Made by a program: the position numbers and the translations under genes. Below the pieces are notes generated by a model. It worked only from the letters and a program-made list of their open reading frames with translations, was not told the origin of the DNA and searched no databases. From Streptomyces sp. NBC_00239 (GTDB lineage: Bacteria > Actinomycetota > Actinomycetes > Streptomycetales > Streptomycetaceae): 64,000 nucleotides of DNA. The stretch is taken from the NCBI RefSeq assembly GCF_036194065.1, contig NZ_CP108095.1:4278001-4342000 (forward strand), given 5' to 3'. Below, one piece after another: positions 1 through 10,674 of the stretch. The stretch's first letter is position 1. Each line of letters opens with the position of its first letter.

Positions 1-1392
1 GGACCCCGGCCGGTCGGCGGAGACCACCAGCGCGGCCAGCGCCGTCGTCACCGGAACCGACGCCACCAGGCCGATCGACCCCACCAGGGTCCGTACGATC
101 TCCACGGCGACCAGCTCGCTGGTGGCCACCGAGCCCATGCTGCTCTGTGCGATCGAGAACAGCAGCAACAGCGGGAGCGCCGCGCCCGCGTACGCCAGGA
201 CCAGGGTGTTCACCACCGACGCGATGTGATCCCGGCCGATCCTGATGGCCGCGCGGTACACCGCCCGCGGCCCCATCGACGGGTCCGCCTGGTGGAGTTC
301 CCACACCGCCGACGTCTGGGTGACCGTCACATCGTCGAGCACACCCAGCGATCCGATGATCACACCTGCAAGCAGCAGGCCGCTCATGTCGATCCCCGGG
401 TACAGCCCGTGGATCAACCCGGTGTTGTCGTCCGTGTTCCCGCTCAGGAACGCCCAGTCGATGAACAGCGATCCGAGCACCCCGATCAGCAGCAGCGACA
501 CCAGGGTGCCCAGCACCGCGACCGACGTACGCGCCGACAACCCGTGACACATGTACAGGCCGATCAGCATGATGGCGCTGGCCCCGACCACCGCCACCAC
601 CAGCGGGTTCGAGCCCTGCAGGATCGCCGGCAGGATGAACAGCGTCAGGACCCCGAAGCTCACCACCAGCGCGATCAGCGCGAACAGCCCCCGCAGCCGG
701 CCGACCGCGACGACCGCCAGCGCGAAGATCCCGGCCAGCACGGCCATCGGAAGTTTGCGGTTGAGATCGATGACGGAGTACTGGAGGTCCCGGGGCGCGT
801 CCGGCGCGTACGCGAGGACGACTTCCTGACCCTGCTTCAACTGCCGCGGTGCGCCCGGCTGGACGATCTCCACGAAGGTGCGGCCGCGGTCCCGGCCGGA
901 GGTGACCTCGACGGTCGCCTTCCCGCACAGGTCCTGCTGCGAGGGGTTCGTCTTGCCCCCCTCGGGGCTGGACGGGTCGGCGGGCGGAGGCGTCTGGGCC
1001 GCGTTGACGCTCTTGCAGTCGACCATGTCCAGCCGCGCCACCCGGCCCTGCTGGGTCTGCCGGTCGAAGCCGATACCGGTGCGCTCGTGGCCCGGCGCGC
1101 CGCCCGGCCACAGCACCACCAGTCCGACGACGACGGCGGTCGCGAACGGGATCAGCACCGCGGCGATCACCTTGCGCAGGTGCTTGGAGACGGGCGCGGC
1201 CGGGCCGTGGCCGTGTGAGTGCCCGTGACCGTGCCCCGGCTCGCTGCCGTGCCCGTGGCCGCCACCGTGCCCGTGGCCGGAGTCGCCCCCGTGCCCGTGG
1301 CCCGGGTCGCGGCCGTGTCCGTGGCCCGGCTCTCCGCCGTGCCCATGGCTGTGACCGGAGGGTTCTGTGGGGGGCTGCGGCGAGGTCGTCAC
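1..1392 (-). CDS. YibE/F family membrane protein with His-rich N-terminus (3' end outside window)
   Basis: The frame is open from a GTG at 1392 to the window edge (464 codons, C-terminus missing). The N-terminal ~75 residues are repeats of the type GHGHG with many His residues, then a first membrane helix (around VIAAVLIPFATAVVVG), an extracytoplasmic domain, and at least five further hydrophobic helices typical of YibE/F proteins. The family is an uncharacterised integral membrane group. The His/Gly repeats look like a cytoplasmic metal-binding tail, which is an inference. An upstream ATG (1403) is in another frame and hits a stop at once, so GTG is the likely start. It is divergent from thiC. 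Confidence 0.85.
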   Translation of the reverse strand, partial: MTTSPQPPTEPSGHSHGHGGEPGHGHGRDPGHGHGGDSGHGHGGGHGHGSEPGHGHGHSHGHGPAAPVSKHLRKVIAAVLIPFATAVVVGLVVLWPGGAPGHERTGIGFDRQTQQGRVARLDMVDCKSVNAAQTPPPADPSSPEGGKTNPSQQDLCGKATVEVTSGRDRGRTFVEIVQPGAPRQLKQGQEVVLAYAPDAPRDLQYSVIDLNRKLPMAVLAGIFALAVVAVGRLRGLFALIALVVSFGVLTLFILPAILQGSNPLVVAVVGASAIMLIGLYMCHGLSARTSVAVLGTLVSLLLIGVLGSLFIDWAFLSGNTDDNTGLIHGLYPGIDMSGLLLAGVIIGSLGVLDDVTVTQTSAVWELHQADPSMGPRAVYRAAIRIGRDHIASVVNTLVLAYAGAALPLLLLFSIAQSSMGSVATSELVAVEIVRTLVGSIGLVASVPVTTALAALVVSADRPGS

Positions 1393-1483
1393 TGCCTGAT
1401 CATCGCAAGAGATGAGGGGGCCCACTGTTCAGCACGCCACAGATGACGCTAGCGTGGGGGCACCTTTGCACAACGCGGGAGCT

Positions 1484-3392
<1,909 letters not shown>

Positions 3393-3416
3393 CAAACGGT
3401 CGAACCGACTACCTGT

Positions 3417-3459
3417 GGCGCGGCGGATCCGTGGATCCGCGGCTCCACAGATCCGCGCC
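3417..3459. repeat. imperfect inverted repeat downstream of thiC
   Basis: GGCGCGGCGGATCCGTGG pairs imperfectly with CCACAGATCCGCGCC, forming a long GC-rich stem 25 nt after the thiC stop. It probably contributes to transcription termination or mRNA 3'-end stability. Confidence 0.5.
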
Positions 3460-3515
3460 GAAGGCCCGAGGGGGGACCTGAGGCAGCCCGAGGGGGGGGG
3501 ACCCGAGGGCGGGGG

Positions 3516-3552
3516 AGGCGCTGCCCGGAACCATTGGTTCCGGGCAGCGCCT
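3516..3552 (+). terminator. hairpin terminator between thiC and the TerD-VWA gene
   Basis: This is a perfect 18-bp inverted repeat, with left arm AGGCGCTGCCCGGAACCA and essentially no loop spacer, followed by GTTTCC. GC-rich hairpins without long U-tracts are common Streptomyces terminators. Confidence 0.7.
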
Positions 3553-3613
3553 GTTTCCGGCCGATGCCCACGGACCCTGGCCGGGCGGGGAGTCGGCTCG
3601 GCAGACTGAGGAC

Positions 3614-5134
3614 GTGACTGCGACTGCCATGTCCAAAGGGGCCAACCTGCCCGTCGCCGCTCCCGTCGTGCGCGCCGAGCTGAGCTGGGCGGACCGGCCG
3701 GGGGTACCCGACTCGGACGCGTCGGCGCTGCTGCTCACCGCCGCCGGGCGGGTGCGCGACGACGGCGACTTCGTCTTCTACAACCAGCCCGAGCACGCGT
3801 CGGGCGCGGTGCGGCACCTGGGCAAGCGGCGGGGGCCGGGGGTCTGGACCGACACCGTCGAGGTGGCCCTGGCCCGCCTGGAGCCCGCCGTCGAACGGGT
3901 CCTGCTCTGCGCGTCGGCCGACGGCGGCACCTTCGGGCAGGTGCCGGGGCTGACCCTGCGGCTGCTCGACGCGGCGACGGGAGCCGAGCTGGCGCTGTTC
4001 GCGATGGCGGCCGGCACGGAGACGGCGATCATCGGCGGGGAGCTGTACCGGCGGGCCGGGCAGTGGAAGTTCCGGGCGGTCGGGCAGGGGTACGCGGCCG
4101 GACTCGCCGGACTGGCCACGGATTTCGGCATCACGGTCGACGACCCGCCGCCCGCCGCCCCGGCTCCCCCGCCCGCGCCGCCCCCGCCGCCCGCTCCGCC
4201 CGTCCGTACGGCCCCGCCCGCACCGGCACGTACGTCCCGGCCGCCCGTACGCCCGCCCGCGCCGGTCCGTACGGCTCCGCCCGCACCCGTACGCCCGCCC
4301 GCCCCGGCGCCCGTACCGGTCCGGGCGCCCGTACCCGTACCGGCGCCGGCCCCCGAACCGGCGCGGCCGCGGCTCACGAAGGGGGAGGAGCGGCTTCCGG
4401 TCGAGATGCGCAAGCGCCTGTCCCTGCGCAAGGAGCAGGTCGCGGTGAGCCTGAGCAAGCACGGGGCGAGCGGGGTCCGGGCCCGGGTGGTGCTCATCCT
4501 GGACGCCTCCGGATCCATGGCCTCGCTGTACGCGAAGGGCGTCGTGTCCGACGTGGTCGAGCGGATGGCCGCGGTGGCCGCGCAACTGGACGACGACGGC
4601 GAGATGCAGGCGTGGACCTTCGCCTCGAACCCGGCCCGGCTGCCGGACCTGCGGCTGGGCGAACTCCCGGAGTGGCTCCGGCTGCACGTGCGGATCGGCG
4701 AGTTCACCGTATTCGGGCGGCGCAAACCTCCCCGTGGCCTCCAGCCGGGACAGGTGGACATGCGGACCGTAGGCATCCAGAACGAGGAGCAGAAGGTCAT
4801 CCGGCAGGTGCGCGAGTTCGTCCGCGCGCATCCGGCCGCCGATCCGACCCTGGTGCTGTTCTTCTCCGACGGTGGCGTCTACCGCAACGCGGAGATCGAG
4901 CGGGAGCTGCGCGAGGCGGTGGAGGAGCCGGTCTTCTGGCAGTTCGTCGGTCTCGGCCGGGCCAACTACGGCGTGCTGGAACGCTTCGACACGATGCCCG
5001 GGCGGCGGGTGGACAATGTGGGCTTCTTCGCGGTGGACGACATCGCCACGGTCCCCGATCCGGACCTCTACGACCGGCTGCTCTCCGAGTTCCCGTCGTG
5101 GATCCGCGACGCCCGCCGGGCCGGCATCTTCTGA
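3614..5134 (+). CDS. TerD-domain / von Willebrand factor A fusion protein (tellurium-resistance-like)
   Basis: 506 residues. The N-terminus begins SKGANLP, and residues ~10-180 resemble the calcium-binding TerD/CABP fold ([17 protein letters not shown], a Ca-site-like Asp cluster). A Pro/Ala/Arg-rich linker spans ~180-255. A C-terminal VWA domain follows, with an intact MIDAS motif DASGSM near residue 297 and a TerF-like FFSDGG segment near 418. TerD and TerF families occur in tellurite, phage and stress-response ter clusters; the biochemical role is not established. The GTG at 3614 is preceded by GAGGAC; an ATG at 3629 is the alternative. No other ter gene is adjacent, so this is a stand-alone fusion. 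Confidence 0.85.
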   Translation: MTATAMSKGANLPVAAPVVRAELSWADRPGVPDSDASALLLTAAGRVRDDGDFVFYNQPEHASGAVRHLGKRRGPGVWTDTVEVALARLEPAVERVLLCASADGGTFGQVPGLTLRLLDAATGAELALFAMAAGTETAIIGGELYRRAGQWKFRAVGQGYAAGLAGLATDFGITVDDPPPAAPAPPPAPPPPPAPPVRTAPPAPARTSRPPVRPPAPVRTAPPAPVRPPAPAPVPVRAPVPVPAPAPEPARPRLTKGEERLPVEMRKRLSLRKEQVAVSLSKHGASGVRARVVLILDASGSMASLYAKGVVSDVVERMAAVAAQLDDDGEMQAWTFASNPARLPDLRLGELPEWLRLHVRIGEFTVFGRRKPPRGLQPGQVDMRTVGIQNEEQKVIRQVREFVRAHPAADPTLVLFFSDGGVYRNAEIERELREAVEEPVFWQFVGLGRANYGVLERFDTMPGRRVDNVGFFAVDDIATVPDPDLYDRLLSEFPSWIRDARRAGIF

Positions 5135-5206
5135 CCCGGCCACGGGAAGGCGGGGGCCGTCCGGCTCGGCAGGCTCCGGTCCCGGTCCCCTCAGTCCCCG
5201 CCCCCG

Positions 5207-6028
5207 TCAGTCCCCGTCCCCCTCGGTCCGGGCCGGCCGGGCGCCGGGCCCGCCGAAGTCCGGGCTGGTGAAGTCGGGGCCGCTGTACCCCGGCCGGGTG
5301 GAGGTCCCGGACGTGCCCGGGCTGGTGAAGTCCGGCCGGTCGTAGCCCAGGTGGGGGATCCGGCCGCGCGGCCGGTGCGGGGTGCGCGCCGCGGGATCCG
5401 CGCTCGGGTCGGCCAGCGCGTCCTGGAGGAACGGCATGATGCCGCGTTCCAGCAGGGCGTGCCGCCAGGCCTCGCGGGCCCGCGAGACCTCGTCGGGTAC
5501 GGCTTCCTGCGCGTCGGCCACGACCTCGGTGGAGCTGTTGCGCACGGCGGTCACGAGGAGGCCGATCGCGGCGCACAGGATGGCCGCGGCGGTCAGCGCG
5601 CCGAAGAGCCAGCCGACGGTGAGCATGGTGTTCGCGAAGGCGGGCTCCGGGTCGAGCATCTTCAGGCAGTAGCCCACCAGGAGGAAGATCACCATGGCGG
5701 TGCCGGCCAGGACCGGCGCGAGGACCGCCACGACGGCGCTCGCTCCGGCGCCCGCGCCTGCCGGGCCGTCGGGTTCCCCGCCCACGGGAGTCGACGCGAC
5801 CTCGTCGCGCAGTTCTTCTCGTACTTTCACATAATGCTCGTACTCGGCGGCTGCCGCGGTGGTGAGCAGAGCGCTGGCATTCATTGCCATGGTGCGCAGT
5901 TGTTCGGTGTTGAGCCGCTCGCCGACCGCGGACAGTTCCGGTCGCTCGTGCGCGGTGCGCAATGCCTCGTCGAGAAGGCGTCCGAACTCCGGCCGGTCCT
6001 CGTTCAGCAGGTGCGGAGCGCTGGTCAT
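5207..6028 (-). CDS. hypothetical membrane protein
   Basis: 273 residues, starting MTSAPHLLNED. The ATG at 6028 has a GGGGG tract about 6 nt upstream; an in-frame ATG at 6034 lies too close to that tract. The N-terminal ~110 residues are soluble and helical. Two or three hydrophobic segments follow at ~120-190 (for example VVAVLAPVLAGTAMVIFLL and VGWLFGALTAAAILCAAIG). The tail is Pro/Gly-rich with a repeated PDFTSP motif. I do not recognise a family. It is convergent with the TerD-VWA gene. Confidence 0.75.
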   Translation of the reverse strand: MTSAPHLLNEDRPEFGRLLDEALRTAHERPELSAVGERLNTEQLRTMAMNASALLTTAAAAEYEHYVKVREELRDEVASTPVGGEPDGPAGAGAGASAVVAVLAPVLAGTAMVIFLLVGYCLKMLDPEPAFANTMLTVGWLFGALTAAAILCAAIGLLVTAVRNSSTEVVADAQEAVPDEVSRAREAWRHALLERGIMPFLQDALADPSADPAARTPHRPRGRIPHLGYDRPDFTSPGTSGTSTRPGYSGPDFTSPDFGGPGARPARTEGDGD

Positions 6029-6182
6029 GTGCATCCCCCGATACTCCGTCGGGCCGGTATGCCCGCGTAGTTCCGGACAAACGGCGGAAACGGAGGAGAG
6101 CCTGCTACGGATAAAGCGATGGTAGAGCGCCCACGCCATACGGTGACAGGGGCTTTCCTGAAATACCCCGGACGGTGAACGC

Positions 6183-7349
6183 TCAGTCGCTCAGCGGCAG
6201 TTGCACGACGAGGAGTTTTCCGGCCATCGTGACCCCGCCGTCCATGGCGATGGCCAGGCCGTCGGCGTACACGTGCGGGCCTTCGACCACCGGGCCGCCT
6301 TCGCCGTCCGAGTCCTCGGTGCCGACCTCGCCGAGCAGGTACGGGATGGGGCTGTGGCCGTGGACCACGCGCTGCCCGCCGTATGTGTCGAGCAGTTCGC
6401 GGACCGCCGCCGGACCGGACTCCTCGTCGCGGAAGGCGAAGCGGCGGGTGAACTTCCGGAACAGGTCCCAGGTTTCGTCGGCGTCGTTGAGGTTGAGCAG
6501 CTCGTGGATCTTGTCGTTGACGTCTTCGATGGAGCTGCCGTAGTCGAGGTAGGCGGTGGTGTCGGAGTGCAGGAGCAGGTGCCCGTCCTCCAGCACGGCC
6601 GCGTCCAGGCGGGACATCCACTGGAGGTGGACGTCCTGGAGGCGTTCCATGTCGGTGCGCTGGCCGCCGTTGAGGAGCCAGGCGGCCTGGAAGGTGGCGG
6701 TGCCGGCGCCGGACGCGACGGGAGTGTCGCCGAAGCGCTTGGCGCCGATCAGCAGCAGCTCGTGGTTGCCCATGAGGGCCTTGCAGTAGCCGCCGGAGGC
6801 GGCGGCCTCGGCGGACAGCCGCATGACGAGGTCGATGACGCCGATGCCGTCGGGGCCGCGGTCGGTGAAGTCGCCGAGGAACCAGAGCCGGGCGTTGCCC
6901 GCGGACCAGTTGCCGTCGGCGTCGATGAGGCCCTGCGCGTGCAGTTCGGTGACGAGCTCGTCGAGGTAGCCGTGGACGTCGCCGACGACGTAGAGCGGGC
7001 CGAGGCCGGAGCCGGGCCGCTCTTCGGGCACGTAGGTGACCTGGACGGTGTCCCCGGCCCGCGCCCCTATGACGGGCAGGTCGCGCTGCGTCGGGGTGTA
7101 GCCGTCGTAGCCCTCGGCCTCTTCCTCGTACGGGGCGGGCTCCGGGTACGGCGCGGATTCCGCGGTCTCCGCGTACGGAACCGGCTTCGCGTAGGGGGCC
7201 GGCTCCGGGTACGGCGCCGGTTCCTCGTACGGGACGGGTTGCCCGTACGACACGGGTTCCGCGTACGGAACGGGAGCGGTTCCGGGGACGCGGAAGTCCC
7301 GCAGCGTCTCCGTCCGCACCACGGGTCCCTGACCGGCCCCCTGAGTCAT
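6183..7349 (-). CDS. metallophosphoesterase with N-terminal PYxEP repeats
   Basis: 388 residues. The catalytic part (~120-385) has the calcineurin-like metal-binding motifs GDVHG, GDFTDRG and GNHE, plus a C-terminal HGHSP motif, so it should bind two metals and hydrolyse a phosphoester; the substrate is unknown. Residues ~25-85 are about ten degenerate copies of PYxEP (PYAEP, PYEEP, PYPEP), likely disordered. The ATG at 7349 has GGAGGGG upstream. An upstream in-frame ATG at 7430 lacks a ribosome site and would add residues without domain character. Confidence 0.88.
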   Translation of the reverse strand: MTQGAGQGPVVRTETLRDFRVPGTAPVPYAEPVSYGQPVPYEEPAPYPEPAPYAKPVPYAETAESAPYPEPAPYEEEAEGYDGYTPTQRDLPVIGARAGDTVQVTYVPEERPGSGLGPLYVVGDVHGYLDELVTELHAQGLIDADGNWSAGNARLWFLGDFTDRGPDGIGVIDLVMRLSAEAAASGGYCKALMGNHELLLIGAKRFGDTPVASGAGTATFQAAWLLNGGQRTDMERLQDVHLQWMSRLDAAVLEDGHLLLHSDTTAYLDYGSSIEDVNDKIHELLNLNDADETWDLFRKFTRRFAFRDEESGPAAVRELLDTYGGQRVVHGHSPIPYLLGEVGTEDSDGEGGPVVEGPHVYADGLAIAMDGGVTMAGKLLVVQLPLSD

Positions 7350-7533
7350 CGACCCCTCCACCACCGTCGCGCTGCCGCACATCCGCGGACCCTCCTGGCC
7401 GGAGGGTCCGTGATGTCGTGCGCCCATCATAGGAATGCGGCTCGCGCTCTGTGACGCACCAGGGGTGGTGAATCCTGGACGGACCCGAGCCGCACAGGCC
7501 TGTTCTTGGCCTTTTATCCCGAATTGTTCGTTC

Positions 7534-8622
7534 TCAGTCCTTCGACGGTGAGCGTGGCGGGCTGACCGTGGTGCGGGGCTGCCTGCGCTGCGAGGAGGTC
7601 CGGACGATGAGTTCCGTCGGTATCACCTGCTCGACCGGCCGCCCGGTGTCCACTCCTTCGATGGCGTCGATGAGGAGTTGGACGACGGCCGTGCCGATCC
7701 GCCGGGGCTTGAGGGAGAGCGTGGTGATGGGGGGCTCGGTGGTGGCGTAGACGGTGGATTCGCTGCAGCAGACGAGCAGCAGGTCGTCCGGGACGCGCAG
7801 CCCGTAGCGCCGGGCGGCGGCGAGCAGATCGGTGCCGTTGGGGTCGAAGAGGCCGTAGACGGCGTCGGGGCGGTCGGGGCGGGCGAGCAGCCGGTCGGCC
7901 GCGACCGCTCCGGCGCACGGGTCGTGGGCGGGGTAGGACTCGTAGACCGGGTCCTGGCCCACGCGGTCGCACCAGTTGAGGTAGGCGGTGGTGGAGAGCC
8001 GGGTGTAGGTGTCGGTGGTGGTGCCGGTGAGCAGGCCGATCCGGCGGGCGCCGGCGGAGGCCAGGTGGTCGAGCAGATCGAGGACGGCGGCCTCGTGGTC
8101 GTTGTCGACCCAGGCGGTGACCGGCAGGGATCCTGCCGGCCGGCCGTCGGAGACGACGGGCAGGCCCTGGCGGACCAGCTCGGTGACGACGGGGTCGTGG
8201 TCGGAGGGGTCGATGACGACGGTGCCGTCCAGCGCGACGTTCGACCAGACGTCGTGTCGCGAGGTGGCGGGGAGGATGACGAGGGCATAGCCGCGGGCGA
8301 GCGCGGCGGAGGTGGCGGCTCGGGCCATCTCGGCGAAGTACGCGAATTCGGTGAAGGTGAAAGGTTCATCCCCGTACGTGGTCACGGTCAGGCCGATGAG
8401 GCCCGATTTGCCGGTACGGAGGGTTCGGGCCGCGGCGGAGGGGCGGTAACCCAGCCGGTCGGCCACCTCTCGGACGTGGCGGCGGGTGGCGTCCGGCAGC
8501 CTGCCCTTGCCATTGAGCGCGTCCGACACGGTTGTGATGGAGACGCCGGCCGCTGCCGCGACGTCCCTGATGCCCGCCCGTCCTTGCCGGCCGGCCCGCC
8601 GGGGGGTCTCCGTCCGGCTCAC
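7534..8622 (-). CDS. LacI-family transcriptional regulator
   Basis: 362 residues from GTG 8622. The N-terminal helix-turn-helix (AGIRDVAAAAGVSITTVSDAL, residues ~13-33) is followed by the hinge region and a periplasmic-binding-protein-like effector domain to ~340 (GTVVIDPSDHD, GLFDPNGTDLLAAARRYGL). The ligand cannot be read from sequence. GTG 8622 has GGGAAG 8 nt upstream; ATG 8646 would add MTAAGKHQ and lacks a ribosome site, but homologues may use it. It is divergent from hisC across a palindrome-rich spacer, suggesting autoregulation. Confidence 0.9.
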   Translation of the reverse strand: MSRTETPRRAGRQGRAGIRDVAAAAGVSITTVSDALNGKGRLPDATRRHVREVADRLGYRPSAAARTLRTGKSGLIGLTVTTYGDEPFTFTEFAYFAEMARAATSAALARGYALVILPATSRHDVWSNVALDGTVVIDPSDHDPVVTELVRQGLPVVSDGRPAGSLPVTAWVDNDHEAAVLDLLDHLASAGARRIGLLTGTTTDTYTRLSTTAYLNWCDRVGQDPVYESYPAHDPCAGAVAADRLLARPDRPDAVYGLFDPNGTDLLAAARRYGLRVPDDLLLVCCSESTVYATTEPPITTLSLKPRRIGTAVVQLLIDAIEGVDTGRPVEQVIPTELIVRTSSQRRQPRTTVSPPRSPSKD

Positions 8623-8730
8623 CTGATGCTTCCCTGCTGCTGTCATGGCGAGCCGATAGTAGGGCGCTGAAGGCCGGCTGGGCCGAATGCATATGCAGTC
8701 GTTGACAGGCACGTTTCTGCACGGTTCGCC

Positions 8731-8767
8731 ACCCCCAATGACCTTGAAAACAAAGGTGATTTGGGGT
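8731..8767. repeat. imperfect inverted repeat in the regulator-hisC spacer
   Basis: ACCCCCAATGACCTT and AAGGTGATTTGGGGT form ~15-bp arms with two mismatches around GAAAACA. It could be an operator or an mRNA hairpin; its function is unknown. Confidence 0.5.
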
Positions 8768-8879
8768 GCAGGGGCCTGGGTGCCGCTTGTCGATCGGTAC
8801 GGGCATGCCAAGGTGGTGATGTCTCGAAGTGGTCTCAACTCACCTTTACGGGGGACGCGCGCCACGGCGCGAGCCACCA

Positions 8880-8901
8880 GCGCATGCATATATGCATGCG
8901 C
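8880..8901. promoter_or_regulatory. 22-bp perfect palindrome upstream of hisC, candidate operator
   Basis: The site is symmetric about 8890/8891, with half-site GCGCATGCATA. Its core TGCATATATGCA resembles the shorter TGCATATGCA palindrome at 8688-8697 near the regulator gene. Two related palindromes flanking a divergent promoter pair suggest cooperative binding by one regulator. It lacks the central CG typical of many LacI-family operators, so the adjacent regulator may or may not be the binder. Confidence 0.5.
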
Positions 8902-8996
8902 CCCCCACTTTCCTTCGGCCAGCCATTCTCGGGACGGCGGAATCCTCATAAGGTGAGCAGTATTGAGTTGTACGGGACGGTCGAGGAGGACCTGCG

Positions 8997-10076
8997 GTGA
9001 GCGAGAACAGCCCGAAGCTGCGAGCCGAGCTGGATGGCATCCCCACCTACAAGCCGGGGAAGCCCGCCGCGGCCGGAGGCGCCGTGGCATTCAAGCTGTC
9101 CTCCAACGAGAACCCGTATCCGCCGCTCCCCGGGGTGCTGGAGGGCGTGATCGCGGCGGCCGGCAACTTCAACCGCTACCCCGACATGGCCTGCACCGGC
9201 CTCATGAACGAGCTGGCGGACCGGTTCGGGGTCCCGGTCGAGCACATCGCCACCGGCACCGGCTCGGTGGGCGTGGCCCAGTCGCTGATCCAGTCCACCG
9301 CGGGCCCGGGCGACGAGGTCATGTACGCCTGGCGCTCCTTCGAGGCCTACCCGATCATCACGCAGATCTCGGGCGCGACGTCCGTGCAGGTCCCGCTGAC
9401 CCCGGGGGACGTGCACGACCTGGACGCGATGGCCGACGCGATCACCGACCGGACCCGGCTGATCTTCGTCTGCAACCCGAACAACCCCACCGGCACCGCC
9501 GTGCGCCGCGCGGAGCTGGAGCGCTTCCTGGACCGGGTGCCCTCCGACGTGCTGGTGGTGCTGGACGAGGCGTACCGCGAGTTCGTCCGCGACTCCGACG
9601 TCCCGGACGGCATCGAGCTGTACCGCACCCGGCCCAACGTGGCGGTGCTGCGTACGTTCTCCAAGGCGTACGGGCTGGCCGGCCTGCGGGTCGGGTTCGC
9701 GGTGGCGCACGAGCCGGTGGCGGCGGCGCTGCGCAAGACGGCCGTGCCCTTCGGCGTGAGCCAGCTGGCGCAGGACGCGGCCGTGGCCTCGCTGCGCGCC
9801 GAGGACGAGCTGCTGGGGCGGGTCGGGTCGCTGGTCGGCGAGCGCGCCCGGGTCCACGAGACGCTGCTCAAGCAGGGCTGGACGGTCCCCGACACGCAGG
9901 CCAACTTCGTGTGGATGCGGCTGGGGGAGCGGACCGCCGACTTCGCCGCGGCCTGCGAGAAGGCCGGTGTGGTGGTCCGGCCCTTCGCGGGCGAGGGCCT
10001 GCGGGTCACGATCGGTGAGACCGAGGCCAATGACCTCTTCCTGCACGCGGCGGAGGCGTTCCGCAAGGAGCTGTAG
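8997..10076 (+). CDS. hisC: histidinol-phosphate / aromatic aminotransferase
   Basis: 359 residues, a fold-type I PLP aminotransferase of HisC family length. Seen are the substrate loop [10 protein letters not shown] near residue 36, the NPNNPTGT motif near 160, and the PLP-binding lysine in [15 protein letters not shown] near 223. HisC converts imidazole acetol phosphate to histidinol phosphate; many actinobacterial paralogues outside his operons act on aromatic amino acids, and no other his gene is nearby, so this copy may be such a paralogue. The GTG start has GAGGAGG at good spacing. Confidence 0.92.
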   Translation: MSENSPKLRAELDGIPTYKPGKPAAAGGAVAFKLSSNENPYPPLPGVLEGVIAAAGNFNRYPDMACTGLMNELADRFGVPVEHIATGTGSVGVAQSLIQSTAGPGDEVMYAWRSFEAYPIITQISGATSVQVPLTPGDVHDLDAMADAITDRTRLIFVCNPNNPTGTAVRRAELERFLDRVPSDVLVVLDEAYREFVRDSDVPDGIELYRTRPNVAVLRTFSKAYGLAGLRVGFAVAHEPVAAALRKTAVPFGVSQLAQDAAVASLRAEDELLGRVGSLVGERARVHETLLKQGWTVPDTQANFVWMRLGERTADFAAACEKAGVVVRPFAGEGLRVTIGETEANDLFLHAAEAFRKEL

Positions 10077-10107
10077 GGAGGGGTGGCGCTCTGCGGGGCG
10101 CCGGGGC

Positions 10108-10125
10108 GGGCCGGTCAGCCGGCCC
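10108..10125. terminator. hairpin between convergent hisC and the cyclophilin-like gene
   Basis: GGGCCGG-TCAG-CCGGCCC is a perfect 7-bp stem with a 4-nt loop. It overlaps the stop codon of the minus-strand gene and probably serves hisC. Confidence 0.45.
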
Positions 10126-10486
10126 GTTCCACCCTGATCGGGTCGCCGTCGCGGACGGTGGCGAGGAGGCGGGGGTCGCCGTCGAGTGAGCCGAGCACAT
10201 TGCACGGGCTCGCCAGGCGACTCTCGCCTCCTCGCGATATCGGGGTCGGGCCGTAGGGCAGCGCGAGGGCGTCCCCCTCGGTCCAGAAGGCCACCGTGCC
10301 CGGGTCGACCACCTGGCGGGCGTCGTCCTCCAGGTCCACGGAGACCGGGGTGTCGAAGTAGACCTCCTCGCCCCAGGTGTGGGCGCTGGAGACCAGCGGG
10401 AGGGCCGCTACCAGGGCCTGGGCGGTCGGGGTGTCGTCGAGGGTGGCGGTGAGCTGGCCGGCGGGCCAGGAGATCCGTATCTGCAT
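10115..10486 (-). CDS. cyclophilin-like fold protein
   Basis: 123 residues from ATG 10486. The sequence (VYFDTPVSVDLEDDARQVV, FWTEGDALALPYGPTPISR) matches the small cyclophilin-like beta-barrel family of unknown function. No ribosome site precedes ATG 10486, and a 23-bp palindrome lies 4 nt upstream, so the transcript may be leaderless. In-frame starts farther upstream (10561, 10588) would run through the palindrome and the Rex operator and look unlikely. Confidence 0.75.
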   Translation of the reverse strand: MQIRISWPAGQLTATLDDTPTAQALVAALPLVSSAHTWGEEVYFDTPVSVDLEDDARQVVDPGTVAFWTEGDALALPYGPTPISRGGESRLASPCNVLGSLDGDPRLLATVRDGDPIRVERAG

Positions 10487-10490
10487 GGCC

Positions 10491-10513
10491 AAATTCAACA
10501 AGATGTTGAATTT
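10491..10513. promoter_or_regulatory. palindrome AAATTCAACA-N3-TGTTGAATTT, candidate operator
   Basis: Perfect 10-bp arms around AGA, just upstream of the cyclophilin-like gene and about 160 bp upstream of cydA. It is strikingly AT-rich for this genome and shaped like a MarR/TetR-type operator. The regulator is unknown. Confidence 0.55.
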
Positions 10514-10564
10514 CTTGACCAGGGGGGACCCCCCTTCGGGGTCGATGAACCGGTACGACATAAT

Positions 10565-10592
10565 GCTTGTGAATGTGAACGCGTTCACAAGC
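10565..10592 (+). promoter_or_regulatory. Rex operator upstream of cydABCD
   Basis: TGTGAACGCGTTCACA at 10574-10589 matches the Rex consensus TTGTGAANNNNTTCACAA except at the outermost left base. Rex is the NADH/NAD+-sensing repressor known to control cydABCD in S. coelicolor. A second TTGTGAA half-site at 10567-10573 makes an outer palindrome GCTTGTGAA-N10-TTCACAAGC sharing the right arm, so two Rex registers overlap. Confidence 0.9.
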
Positions 10593-10674
10593 GTGTCCTG
10601 TTCATACCGGATTGGCCGGTATTAAGCAGGCAAACTGCCGATGTGACCACGGCGATGTGTAAGGAGAAGACGAC

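Larger units (their letters stand above)
8647..8996. other. divergent intergenic region between the LacI-type regulator and hisC
   Basis: About 350 bp with no credible gene. It is locally less GC-rich and contains a short TGCATATGCA palindrome (8688-8697), an imperfect hairpin (8731-8767) and a 22-bp perfect palindrome (8880-8901). These look like control elements for the two divergent promoters. GAGGAGG at about 8984-8990 is the hisC ribosome binding site. Confidence 0.7.
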
